This document shows, in pieces, positions 1-11,993 of a stretch of DNA of 64,000 nucleotides. How positions within the stretch are numbered: position 1 is the first letter of the stretch; the number at the start of each line of letters is the position of its first letter. The notes beneath the pieces are model-generated. The model saw only the letters and a program-made list of their open reading frames with translations, was not told where the DNA came from and searched no databases. Made by a program: the position numbers and the translations under genes. Source of the stretch: Mastigias papua (taxonomy: Eukaryota; Cnidaria; Scyphozoa; Rhizostomeae; Mastigiidae); contig OZ025270.1 of assembly GCA_964019165.1 (NCBI GenBank), forward strand, positions 17,762,659-17,826,658, written 5' to 3'.

Positions 1-175
1 ATGAACTCATCTCTAATGAGCACCCCTCTCTAATGAACTCATCTCTAATGAGCACCCCTCTCTAGTAAGCACCCATCTCTAATGGATACTCTTTTCTAAT
101 GATTCCCTCTCTAATGGATACTCCTATCTAATGAGAAACACTCTATGATAGGCTTCCCTCTCTTATGAGCACAAT
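1..175. repeat. Short imperfect tandem repeat
   Basis: Direct repeats built around TCTCTAATGAGCACCC, decaying to variants such as TCTCTAATGGATACTC. The array is cut by the left window edge, so its true length is unknown. No coding potential is seen. Confidence 0.7.
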
Positions 176-3100
176 CTCTCTGAGGCCGAGAATTAAATGA
201 GAACCCCTGGTGTTCATTCGAGAGATTACGGTATATTAATGGGTAGATTGGTCCAATGGATTTTTTAAATCAAAAGCTTTTCTAATGAACTTTCCCTCTT
301 GGCATTACAGGTTTTTGGGATTTGAGTTAATACTAGTTGTTTGCCAAACACATTTAAAACACTAAACTTAGTAATCTAAGTAACTTTTGAAGTGGAAGAT
401 TTGTAATACTGACCAGTTTTCTAAATGCTACAAATGAAATTCGCAATGTTAAGCCTGAAATACATGATCCTTTTCTACCTCGGTTTTCACTTATTGGATG
501 CCAAAAACACTAGAAAACAAGATGATCTTTGACACATTCCATGTCATCATGTTCTCATTTTTCCCTTTTTAAAAAGATGGACATGTTCAAACTTCATGCG
601 AAGCCAGATAGGTTTTTTCTATTGTGCTTTTGACAGGCGACAAGAAATCTTTTGTTCTGCCTGTCTTGCGTTACGTGATAACGTGTAGTTTGTTTATGCA
701 GGGTGTCAGGTTGAACGAATATTGCCACTGAGATCAAAGAGGTAGGGAGTTTGCTCAATAATAAAGACAGAACGGCTTACATGTGGGTATCAGTCCATAA
801 TAGGGTATTCATCATCTTCTGTGATTGGGCCCTTTATGAGGAGGAAGACTGTTAATGGTGTGAAGTTCTATCAGGGAGCTTATTTGAAAAGGGTAGTTTG
901 AAGATTTAGGGTATTGTTCAGGAAGCTCCTACCAAACCCCAAGAGTTGCGTTGATTGCCAGGGCAAATGAAAACACGTGGCCCCTTGTGAGGTCAATGTA
1001 AAATTTCAAGATTGATGGAATCACCAAAGAATTGTTTCATAACGCTAGCCCCCTTCTCAGGCCTTGGGGCCTGGGAAAATCTGCTTCTATTGCCCCACCT
1101 CTATCTAGGTGTTCCGGGCGTAATCGCCTTTCCGTTTTCCAGATAACTTTAATACCAAAACTATAGAGCGAACACATATACTTCGTATTGGTTTTCCCAT
1201 GATGAAAAGAACGAAAATAACAAGAGAAATGGCACATTATTGTGTATATGAAAACACCAATCGTCCTTACTTCTCTATCTGTTTAGGGAGCAACGGAGGA
1301 ACAAGAGGATCTTGTAAACACCCATCATTCATCAAATTGTCCTAATCCTATTTCGCTATTTATTAGGTGAAAGTTTGTGAATTCGTGTGAAAAAGGATCG
1401 TATATTTTGGGCCAGTATCATTGGAATGTGATGAGGATGGATTTGCGGGTGGTAGACTCAAACAAAGCTACATGTTCTATTAATTGGTATTTCATGGCAA
1501 GCATTTTTATCTTGGAAGGAACATATATAAGCTTTTTCATTTTACTTATCTACATAGAGGAGACATTGTTAGGAAAAAAATAATTTGTCATAAAGGAGAA
1601 TAGAAAGAAATTGGGCATGTTTACTAGGGAACCATAGGCAACATATTCAATTGCAGATCTACCTCTACATTTTTTCTTTTTTAACAGGATTTTTACGATC
1701 AGGGGAAGTCTGGGAAAAAGGGTCTTTTTCACTTAGGTCAGGAATAGTAGTCATGGAAACTGGCCATGGTCAGGGGAAAATAATATCTTCAGGCCGCAGA
1801 TCAGGGAAGGAACTTCAGTTGTATCATCAAAGAAGTATTTAGACTTATTTTTTAGTTAGAGAAGTTTTAGTTTAGACTTATTATTAATTTATTACCGAAA
1901 TTTTGATCTCCCAATTTTGATGAGAACGATTGGTGCTTTGATAGGTTTCCCAACTGGCAACAGATTGAGAAATTTAGTTGTGCAGCGAGTTTTTGGGCTG
2001 CAGAGATGTAGCACACTCTAGCATTAGAGACCGTTGGCAGATTTGCAAAATATTAGTTGTTATAAAAACTTTTTTCCTTTCTAGTTTGATTGTCATTGTA
2101 GATTTTCCTAGGTCCATATTTGGACACTGTACTATTCCTTCAAAGTTTATTATGGGATAAGTATTTTTAGCCATTCTAGAGGTAGTAAATTTTCTGCTGC
2201 GTTGGACCCACCCATGATCGGTCCTCCCATTTCAATAGACAGAGCTACCAACACCCCCAGCTATTGACTCATGGCGCCGTCTTTCACTTGCGTTAGAATG
2301 CAACAAGAATAGAAACATATAATGAATGCTTGTAATGAATAAAACACCCTGCTTAACTGAATTCTTGTTTCCTTTTCCATTCTTCAATAGCACTTTGGAG
2401 ACTAAAATCCGTACCTTAAATGGAATAACGCTACAAGATGAAATAATTCCTAATTAACATACTCTGCCGGTGCCCCCTGTATATATTACTAGAAGTGAAA
2501 AGGGAGTATCTCGTTATTCTCTTATTTGCGTCATTTTCAGACCCCCCGGATCAAGGGGAAAAGGATGGTTCTTCAGAAAGGGCCCGAAGAAATATATAGG
2601 CTTTCAAGAAAAGTCAGGGAAAGTTTGTGGTTTTTAAGCAAAAGTCTGGGGAATTATTTTCAAGATGTCTGTATATACCCTGTATGAGGAAAACGTTCAG
2701 AAAGGGGAGCTCAAGGCTGAGAATGCCCCGGAAAATAGGGAACTTGGAATTTTGAATTAAATGCTGACTAGCAATGATGGATTTTTGCAAACCGTTTAAG
2801 GGAGCATCAATTGAAGACTTGCCAACTTTTTTGTCAAATAGACCAATATCTATGTTTTATTTCCTAAAACCTTCACACTATGTGTCAAATTTCAAATTTC
2901 TATATCAGAGGGCATCCCTTCGCCCTCCCCCCCCCTTAACACCATCACTAACCATTTACTTTGGTTTATGCACAGAATAGGGAATTCTGTCGTAACAGTT
3001 TATGGGAATGTTTTGTCTTGGAATCTTACAGGATATTCTATCAAATCTTTTATATTTGGATATTTTCTATGAAATGTTGAGTGATCTTTTATTATTAGTA

Positions 3101-4190
3101 TTTTTTATCTTCCGAAATATCATTTGTATTAATATTTCTCAAACCAAATTAAGAATTTAGAGATACTCTCTATTATATTACCTATTTTTGCTTAACTTTT
3201 CGGTATTTTTCTTTACTTCAATTTGATTATTGCTTTTTCACAGATTCTCTGAAGAATTTGTTCTCTCCCAAAGGTTTCTTTGTCATACTAGCAGCCTTAA
3301 TTCCGTTACAAGTGAAAGAATTATGTGTAATAGTCACTTGTTTGTACAACTAGAAACTGCACAGCCTTGAAGTTATTTCAAACTTTCCTTTTCCAATGTT
3401 AAGTAGCTTTGTTTTTGGTTATATTTATTTGACCTTAGAGAATTTGTTTTCTATAAATAATTAATTATTTGCCCTTTGCTTTTGGACATAAATGACTTCA
3501 ATTAGAGTTGATGTCTCCTCAGAATGGTTCAGGTGTCTAAATGGAAAACTACGGGGCTTGTAGCCTTGATGTTTGGTCATAATTATAACAATATTCTGGA
3601 CTTTTTGTTTTGAACCCCTTGCATGATAAATTTAGATATTTTTATGAGAATATGTGAAATGCATTCGTTTACTTTTCTGTTTTTAAGTGACTGAGGTTAG
3701 AATTTCATTCCTTCTCTGATGGGTTATAGCATTATAAAGAAAAATAGTTAGGTTTGCCTTTGATTGATGATTGACATTGGTTATAAGAATTTCTCCCCAT
3801 CAGAACAATTACCTTAGCCTACTTTATCAGCGTAACAGTTTCAACTTGCAAAGATTTAGGATCTATGTTGAATCAACGTAGGTTTTTTAAGCGAGGCTTT
3901 CTAGCCAGTTAATATTAATAACTCTATGGGACGTACCATCTGATTTTATTACGGCTGGCCCAATTTTAGAGACTCTTTTTGCCATACACCAGTTCCTCTC
4001 TATAACTTTTCAAACTTTCAAGTATATTGCGCCAGCTTTAACCATAGTTTTTAGATGATGACGTATCATTCTTTTGCATCTACCCCTCAGTGCAACCTGA
4101 GATAATTTTTAGAAATTAAAAAACCTTTGAGTCTTAATTTTTTTAGAAATTTTACCATTTTTAGAACGAACTGATTGAAGTCTATCCTTT
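176..4190. other. Gene-free AT-rich stretch
   Basis: Only short open frames full of low-complexity residues occur here, and none has a recognisable domain or convincing splice partners. Segments near 1,690-1,810 and 2,540-2,740 repeat AGTCAGGGAA/GTCTGGGAAA-like words and look like pieces of a dispersed repeat. I see no RNA gene. Confidence 0.55.
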
Positions 4191-6400
4191 GGAGTATAAT
4201 CTCAAAGCTAATTTTTACCAAATGGCAGGATATAGCCTAAGTTTTTTGGACATTTTAACAACTGTAGGATGAATGAGTGGTATGCTACACTTTGGAGTAT
4301 AATGTGTCGATATCATTTAGCAAACTTGCAAGGCTATAGCCTACGTTTTTGGATATTTTAGGGCCTGTATCATGAATGAATTAAACGCTTCTTTTTAAAT
4401 AATAATTTCTATCTATATCTTAACCAAATAGCATTAATACAGCCTACGTTTTTAGTTTTAACAACTCTAGGGTGAATGAGTGGTAAGCTACACTTTGAAG
4501 TATAATGTGTCGATATCGTTTAGCAAATTTGCAAGGATATAGCCTGAGTTTTGGACATTTAAACAACTGTGGGATGAATTATTAGAAGGCTGCTTTTTAG
4601 ACTTTTATCTGTGGCTATTTCTTAACCAAGTAGCAAGAGTATGACCTAAGTTTTCAGCCAGTTTACCAATTGCAGAATGGGTGGATTGTAAGCTACACTT
4701 TGGGGTATAAAGTGTTGTTATTATTTCGCAAACTTGCGAGGAGATAGCCCACGTTTCTAAACATTTTAGCAAGTATAAGATGAATCAGTTTAAGGCCTCT
4801 CTTTAGTGCTATTATTTAGCAAAATGGAAGGGGTATAGCCTAGGATTGTAGACATTTTGACAGGTAAGGATATAGTAAGTGTTTTAGAGAATTTGTCACA
4901 TTTTTGATGATTTTGTAAGGGGTTCTCTGTGGTGTACAATCGTCATAAAGTTGCAAGGATATAGTTTACGTTTGTAGTCATTGTGGCTGGTTTTTGATGA
5001 GTTATCTAGGGGCTTTCATTTGCTGTATAATCGTTGGTTATTTCGACGTAAATTGGTAGAGATATAGCCTAATTTTATAGACATTCTGACGAGTTTTTGA
5101 TGGCTTTTTGGGAGCTTCTCTTTCGTGCTGTATGGTTGGCTATTTCGTCTCAAAGTTCCATGGATATAGGATAAGTTTGTAGACATTTTGACAGGTTTTG
5201 CTGAATTATTTGGGGGCTTCTATTTGATGCATAGTCTTTGGTTATTTCTTCATATTTTGGTAAGGATATAGCCTAATTTTATAGGAATTTTGACAAGTTT
5301 TTGATGATTTGTTTGGGGCATTTCTTTGGTATACAATCGTTGAATATTTTGCCATACTTTGGTAAGGATATAGCGTAATTTTATGGGCATTTTGACAAGT
5401 TTTTGATGATTTGTTTGGGGCATTTCTTTGGTATACAATCGTTGAATATTTCTTCATATTTTGGTAAGGATATAGACTAATTTTATGGGCATTTTGACAA
5501 GTTTTTGATGATTTGTTTGGGGCATTTCTTTGGTATACAATCGTTGAATATTTCGTCATATTTTGGTAAGGATATAGCGTAATTATATAGGAATTTTGAC
5601 AAGTTTTTGATGATTTGTTTGGGGCATTCCTTTGGTATACAATCGTTGAATATTTCATCATATTTTCGTAAGGATATAGCCTAGTTATATAGGCATTTTG
5701 ACAAGTTTTTGATGATTTGTTTGGGGCATTTCTGTGGTATACAATTGTTGAATATTTCTACATATTTTGGTAAGGATATAGCCTAATTATATAGGCATTT
5801 TGACAAGTTTTTGATGATTTGTTTGGGGCATTCCTTTGGTATACAATCGTTGAATATTTCGTCATATTTTGGTAAGGATATAGCGTAATTTTATAGGAAT
5901 TTTGATAAAGTTTTTGATGATTTGTTTGGGCATTTCTGTGGTATACAATCGTTGAATATTTCGCCATATTTTGGTAAGGATATAGCCTAATTTTATAGGA
6001 ATTTTGACAAGTTTTTGATGATTTGTTTGGGGCATTTCTTTGGTATACAATCGTTGAATATTTCTTCATATTTTGGTAAGGATATAGCCTAATTTTATGG
6101 GCATTTGACAAGGTTGTGATTATTTGTTTGGGGCATTTCTGTGGTATACAATCGTTGAATATTTCTTCATATTTTGGTAAGGATATAGCCTAATTTTATA
6201 GACATTGTGAAAAGGTTTTGATGATTTTTGTAGGCGTTTCTCTTTTGTGTACAATCGTGATAAAGTGGAAAGGATATAACCTAAGTTTGTAGACATTTTA
6301 AAAAGGTTTGATTATTTTTGGGGTCTTCTCTTTGGTGTACAATGACTGGCTATTTCGTAGCGAAATTGCAAGGAATATTGTCTACGTTTTCGGACATTCT
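4190..6400. repeat. 102-bp satellite array with homogenised core
   Basis: Copies marked by GGTAAGGATATAGCCTAA recur at an exact 102-bp spacing from about 5,261 to 6,077 (5,261, 5,363, 5,465, 5,567, 5,669, 5,771, 5,873, 5,975, 6,077), then 101 bp. On both sides (about 4,190-5,240 and 6,190-6,400) older copies are recognisable by GATATAGCCTA words but are strongly diverged. This is the usual pattern of an array homogenised in its centre. Because 102 is divisible by three, the minus strand shows open frames of 34-residue repeats, which I regard as a by-product. Confidence 0.85.
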
Positions 6401-7186
6401 AGTTAATTTAGGGTGATTTAAGAGAGGTTGCCCCTTTGACTAGAATCATTGTTTGTTAATTAGCAAATTTTTCAATGATTTGGGCCCATGTTTTGTTCAT
6501 TGTTTGGACAATTGTTTTACAAGCTAATTGGATGTAATCTGTTGTTATTTTCTTCAATATTGCCAACATGTGGCCTAAGTTTGTTAGGGTAATTCGACTG
6601 ATACTTGGTAACTAAATTTGCTTCCCTATTGTTTTCATTTGTTTACACTTAGGCAACTCTCTTAGGAGCTGTAGTATGTATTCTTTTGTGTTACAATTCA
6701 TTCTGTTTGTTTTGCAATTTATCTAAACTTTCATTTACCTTGTTCGTTATTCTAGTATTTGTGGTTGTAATCTCTTTGTCAATTGTCTTTTTCTTTCTCT
6801 TTTTATAGATAATGTCATTGATATGGTAGTAGCACATAAGACAGAATGGCAGAAGAAAAATTCAAGTCTTTTTCTTTCATATTTTCATATCTTTGTTACT
6901 CAATAAAATTCAATGTCTACGTTGTACTTTTTGTCTCTACTAGCTCTTCCCATAGTTAGGTATAAAGTAAAGATTCAGGGTAATAGTTAAGTATATAGTT
7001 ATAAAGTTAAATAAATAAAAAAATAAATAGATAGTATATAGATAGAATGTAACTTATATATATATAGTTTGTAGTTTAATGAATAAATAGTTTGTAGCTA
7101 AGTTAATTACTTAGAAACTTAGTTAATTTGATAAGTAGTTAATTAATTAGTTAGTTATATAGGTAGGTAGGTAGTTAGTTACGACA
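6401..7186. other. AT-rich spacer with low-complexity tail
   Basis: No gene is visible. From about 6,955 to 7,180 the sequence becomes a run of TTAGTTAGT / TAGGTAGG / AATAAATAG words, a degenerate simple repeat leading into the fold-back cluster. Confidence 0.5.
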
Positions 7187-7217
7187 GTTACGATAGGGGC
7201 TAGGCCCTTGTCGTAAC
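7187..7217. repeat. Small hairpin
   Basis: GTTACGATAGGGGC is followed at once by GGCCCTTGTCGTAAC, forming an imperfect stem of about 14 bp with a two-base loop. It is followed at 7,231 by another GTTACGACGGG copy. It marks the left side of the fold-back cluster. Confidence 0.5.
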
Positions 7218-7341
7218 TTGTCGAAACGAAAGTTACGACGGGAGACCCCATGTCGTATCTCTTTAGAGATAGTTTCTGGCTGCTCAACCCCTTTTATAGT
7301 AGAAAAAAGCCACCTAAGAGGCGGTATTCCCCTGGGAATGT

Positions 7342-7688
7342 GGTAGTCTTTGTTCTATTTTCTCCCATCTTTTCTTCTATTGTTTCTTTGACTTCAGTAA
7401 GTTTCCTACTTTCTAAGATACTTTAAGTTAGACTTTTAAAAGTTGCTTTACTTTGAACTGTCCAAGAGTCGCTTTGCCGAGTATAAAATAGGGGAAACTT
7501 ATATTTTTGCCAGATTAGACTTAAAAAATGTGCAAGAAATATTTAAGGGTATTAAACTTGGGGTACTCGGCAAAGCAGTTCAAAGTAAAACAAATTTTTA
7601 AGTCCAAAGTATCAAAGATAGTAAGAAACTTACCTTGAATGATGCCAAAGAAACGAGAAGAATAGGAGAAAATAAGAACAAAGCTACC
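7342..7688. repeat. Long inverted repeat (fold-back element 1)
   Basis: Left arm about 7,342-7,483 and right arm about 7,564-7,688 are imperfect reverse complements. Landmarks: CTTTGTTCTATTTTCTCC pairs with GGAGAAAATAAGAACAAAG, and GCTTTGCCGAGTA pairs with TACTCGGCAAAGC. The central spacer is about 80 bp. It looks like a non-autonomous fold-back or MITE-type element; no transposase frame is present. Confidence 0.7.
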
Positions 7689-7873
7689 CTCGTTATTTCA
7701 GAATTGATTTTTTACCATCTATAAATTTCTTAACGCATTGATTTTTCAAAATTTCAACTCCAAACGATGCCAAAATAATCATCCCAAAATGCGTTAACGT
7801 TTTATAGATGATAAATTGCCTATCCTACCACAAAAAACTTCGTAAAGATCAATTCTGAAATAACGATTAGGGG
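7687..7873. repeat. Inverted repeat (fold-back element 2)
   Basis: CCCTCGTTATTTCAGAATTG at 7,687 pairs with CAATTCTGAAATAACGATTAG ending near 7,870, and inside it TTAACGCATT pairs with AATGCGTTAA. It directly abuts the preceding inverted repeat. Confidence 0.65.
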
Positions 7874-7876
7874 AAT

Positions 7877-8051
7877 CCTACGCCATTATCACGGTAATGT
7901 TATCATATTATTCAAAATGCTGTTTTTGGTAAAAACTTTATTTTCGAAAGCAATTTTTCGTATTTTTGAAAGAAATTTTATCAGATATAAAAGCCGGTTT
8001 TGAAATAATAGATTCAAAAACTTAAAAGCAACTCGTGATAATGGCGATAGG
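7877..8051. repeat. Inverted repeat (fold-back element 3)
   Basis: CCTACGCCATTATCACG near 7,877 pairs with CGTGATAATGGCGATAGG ending near 8,051. The interior is AT-rich. It is the third hairpin-forming unit in a row. Confidence 0.6.
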
Positions 8052-9556
8052 ATTTCTGACCCGCCCCTAAGTAGCAAGAAAAACAACAGCTCTAACTACT
8101 TTAATTGCAATGTAATTCTCCTCAAATGAATAACTCAACTACAAAATACTAGAAAATTCTGCCTTTGATGAATGACAAATTTTATATAGGCTTAATTCAA
8201 ATATGCTTGCACTAAATTTCAAAACAAATCTTATGGTACGATCAATGCAGAATTTTCACAGTATTTTGCAGGTATTTATAACAAAATCTCAATCTTTGAT
8301 GATGGAAAACAGCGAAAGATTTTAATTTCGATATGGAAATAGATAATAACCATTCAATTCACGAGGTTTTTCTTAGACTATTGTATATTAAGTATCCCAC
8401 TTGCTTACAACCCTAATTAACTAAGGGCCATCATTGAAAATAAGAAAATTCACAATAATCAATTTCAAAATTCATCAAAAAACAAAAACGGACTTAAGAC
8501 TAAGTCTATGACTCAACTCATTAACCTAATAAGGTTCCTAGGCCATCTGGTTATCAAAACTATATCTCTCCTTCTTAGGTGCTACCTTACAGGACATCTA
8601 TTCACCCATTCAATGCTAAATTCAATTAAAACGTGTTTTCCATCATCAAAGACTAGATATAGAGCACAAAAAGTCATCATATTTCCTTGCCCCCTAGAAA
8701 CGATCTCTCTTCATCGCATGAATTTTATCCCTAGAAAGCCGAACTAAAAGAACCAGGCACCTCGATTCTTCTAGCTTTACTTTCTAAATAATCATGAAAA
8801 GTTTTCTTTTTAAACACAAACATGGCATCTGTTACGACGCATTTCAATGACTTTTTGTGCTCCTACGCAGTCTTATAAGAATATTAAAATTAAAACGCAA
8901 GAATAACATTCCTATTTATCATCCTATAGGAAAACGAAGTGACCAAAATCGCAAAGCCTAATTAAGAACGTGCGCGCATAATCTTCTTGTCTTCTTTCGT
9001 TGTCCAATGTCCACCAAGTGAGTCCACATTTCTTCTGTGTTATGAACAGTTAAAGCGCTGGTCACTTTTGTAAATGGCAGGAAAAAGTAACCCTTGCAAA
9101 ATTGCTTTTCTCCAAAAGAAATTCAAGAAACACAAGTCCCGATTTGGAATTCCCGCACCTGTTTTCCTTTACCACCTTAAAAAGTTATTTTCTCCTGCCT
9201 TCAAAATACTATCGAAAAAAACCTCTCGATTGATTTATTATCATTAGTGCAACTTTCTTCGATTTCTCATCTTCGTTCTTCATCGTGTTGGCTCATTTTC
9301 ATCGGTCATCTTCAACGGCGATGGCATATCATCACTATAAATAAAAGCATGAATTCTAACTCCTGCAAGTTCTCACAATGCAAATGAAATCTAGGCCATA
9401 TGTAAACCATATCTGGCAATAATATAAGGACCACTAGATTAAAAACTCCAACCAGGCAAGCCGAAACATCGAAAAATAAGTCCTGGAAGATAAATCCAAC
9501 ATAGTGTGGTGCCAACACTAGTTTGGTTTTAACATTCCAGGCGATTTTAAGGAGAA
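8052..9556. other. Gene-free stretch left of the duplicated segment
   Basis: Only weak short frames occur. A 91-codon minus-strand frame at 9,312-9,587 is hydrophobic but matches no family I know and lacks convincing splice context. The stretch ends where similarity to the 43.09 kb region begins. Confidence 0.45.
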
Positions 9557-10469
9557 TTTTAGAATCTGATTGGATATTAATAATCAAGTGACCGAAGAAT
9601 TGATAAAGGATTTCAAGAGTTCTATATTATCTCCTATCCACATCAATTTTATGCCATAAGATAGATCTTTCGCAAAAAGAACAGAAAACAAACTGGATTC
9701 TAGCAGACAAGCAGATTCAAGGCTTTATGAAGACATCGACTAAACAATTCTAGCATTTAAATCAAATTTCTTCGCTTTCCAATATCCACTAGGCGATGAG
9801 AATCTTCAAACACGCAAAAGAAGTTATGAAATAAGATAACATGGATGAAACGTACATTTTGAATCAAATATTTCTTTTGGGGGCTGGCTCTTTGACTTTA
9901 TTTCACTTTTGAATCGTCCATTTCACCACATGTGGTTTTCTGCAGCAGATTTCGTTCTCCCTGAAAATAGAGCATTGAGGTTAAGATGATTGTTCGACTT
10001 TCCTACAAAGCAACGTGCTCCAAATTTAGTAACGTTATCACTTTGAAAATTCATAAATTTTCCGGGGTTTTTAACCATGATTGAGGAAATTCCAACAGAA
10101 GATGTTGTGGGAAACGGCGCTTGTCATACAAGGCCAAAGGGGGTAACTGAATAGTTCAATGGCAAAATTTAACGATCTCATGCAAGCCAAACTAACCAAA
10201 AAGAGATTCGAAAACCTTAAGATACAACTAAAAAAGAGGAGCAGACTGACTGAACTTCATAAACAAAATTTATGCTGAAAGAAATACTTACAAGCTCACA
10301 CATCTTCCCTGTCCTCGTGCTTCGAGACTGAGCTCTGACATGGCTACAGTATTTGGCATCGCTATCATCCTTCATTCGAAGGATTTGACCAGAACTTCCT
10401 ACCTCGTGGTGCATATATACACGTGGGTCTCTCGGGGCTCAGTCAGTGACTGCATGCACAAACCACACC

Positions 10470-10670
10470 TTTTAGCCAATCCATCTGCTTTGCTCTTCTC
10501 CCAACTGAGATGGGAAATTTGTGGGGTTTTTTGTACTAGCCAATAAGCGATTGCCAAGAACACCACATGCCTGCACACACAAGGCACACTTTTTAATCAC
10601 CCCATCTCCACAGCCCTTCTCCCAACTGAGATGGGGGATTGCTTGGAAACCATTAAAATGACCAATCAGA
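10470..10670. repeat. CCAAT / CTCCCAACTGAGATGG direct repeats
   Basis: CTTCTCCCAACTGAGATGGG occurs twice (near 10,494 and 10,616), interleaved with AGCCAAT and CACCACATGCCTGCA words. The matching region upstream of G6 has one extra unit, so the repeat is unstable in copy number. It lies about 1.4 kb before the G1 start. Function unknown. Confidence 0.5.
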
Positions 10671-11864
10671 GATCTCCACGAACACGTAAAAATGACGTAC
10701 AAGGGAACATCAGCGAAGAACTTGGCCATATTTGAAAGGACCGTAGGAAAAAGTATTGTGAATGCAGTAGACAAACACAAGGTGAAAAGCAGTGAGAATA
10801 CAACTACGCCATAGAAATAGCGGACTGTTGGGAATTGAGAGTTGTACTATCTCTTTGTGTGAAGAGACTCTCATGAATGAGAAGATCTTATGAATTATCC
10901 ATCTTGATAATTATGCTGAAATCACCAATAGATCAACTATGACCAACTAGCTTAACATTCGGAGCCGAGAATCTTGAACAAATAATGCTTATGCAGCATT
11001 ATGGTGCAGATAAAATCTGACAGATAATTTTGCATATTTCACTCTGTAAAATGACTTAAAGAGGCATCTCCCAGAGTAACGTTTGATAGAATAGTATACT
11101 GCACAGATATATGTATAATCTACAAACAATGTGAGAATAGAAAGAATACTGAGGTCTAGGAAAAATAATGGGGTTTAAGTAGTACCCCCCAGAAGTGTAT
11201 AGCCAGAAAATGCCCTTCCAATGATTGCTTCGCCATTCAGAACGTCATGTCTGTGCAAGTTGCTCCGTACTAGACAAAAACTGTTAACGCTAGATCTACC
11301 GACCAAGTCAAGTCTTAATGCCTGTAGATTTGAGCATGTTTTTCTTTGTAAGGAATCTAGCACAAGGTCTAGTTCTAAAAGTTCCTTCTTTGTGGGTCTC
11401 CTTTCACCACAATTTAGTACAAAACTTTCATTAATATTTACCGTAACTTTAGCTAAACATTTATTGCTGTAGATATTGCAAGTGTTTATTGCGAATACAG
11501 GGCAATATTGATAGTTCAAAATTTAATGGAAATCCACATATGGAACACACATTTTATACGAACTTAGCTTCTTAATCCTCGATTGTTTGCAATGACAAGA
11601 ATAGTTGTTATTGAAAAGTTCTTTCTTGGCCTCCTAAGGCTCCTTGTGAAGTGGTTTATTATAAAAATAGTGTATCAATCATATTTTAAAGCATGTAGAT
11701 TTACTGACACAGCCTGAAAACACGTAAATTTACTAGCTATATTATAAAACATGTAGATTTTTAGGACAGAGCTTCAAAGATGGGAAGGGCCTTTAGCATC
11801 CCCCACCCCCGCACGTTACCTCTATTTTTATTCATGTGTAATCGAGTCTTTTCATCGAATGTTG

Positions 11865-11878
11865 ATCGAATATCGAAT
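11865..11878 (+). promoter_or_regulatory. Upstream TTCGAA-type motif of G1
   Basis: ATCGAATATCGAAT lies 116 bp before the G1 ATG. Close matches lie 98-130 bp before all eight ATGs in the array. It could be a promoter element or part of the 5' UTR; no transcription start is known. A TATA-like CATATAAAATAAA sits about 20 bp before the ATG. Confidence 0.45.
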
Positions 11879-11993
11879 TTCAATACGAATCAAATATCGG
11901 TGGCTAATTGCCAACGACAACAACTTAGCGAAACAAAATCTGAATAACTGACTGCACACTTCTTACCTTTTGCATATAAAATAAACCATAATA

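Noticed and set aside
5242..6111. Minus-strand frames of 139 and 117 codons with 34-residue repeats
   Set aside because: They track a 102-bp satellite whose period is divisible by three; frames break where units shift by one base, and there is no start context or domain.
9312..9587. Hydrophobic 91-codon minus-strand frame
   Set aside because: No family recognised, no splice partners, and not part of the duplicated segment; kept only as a note.
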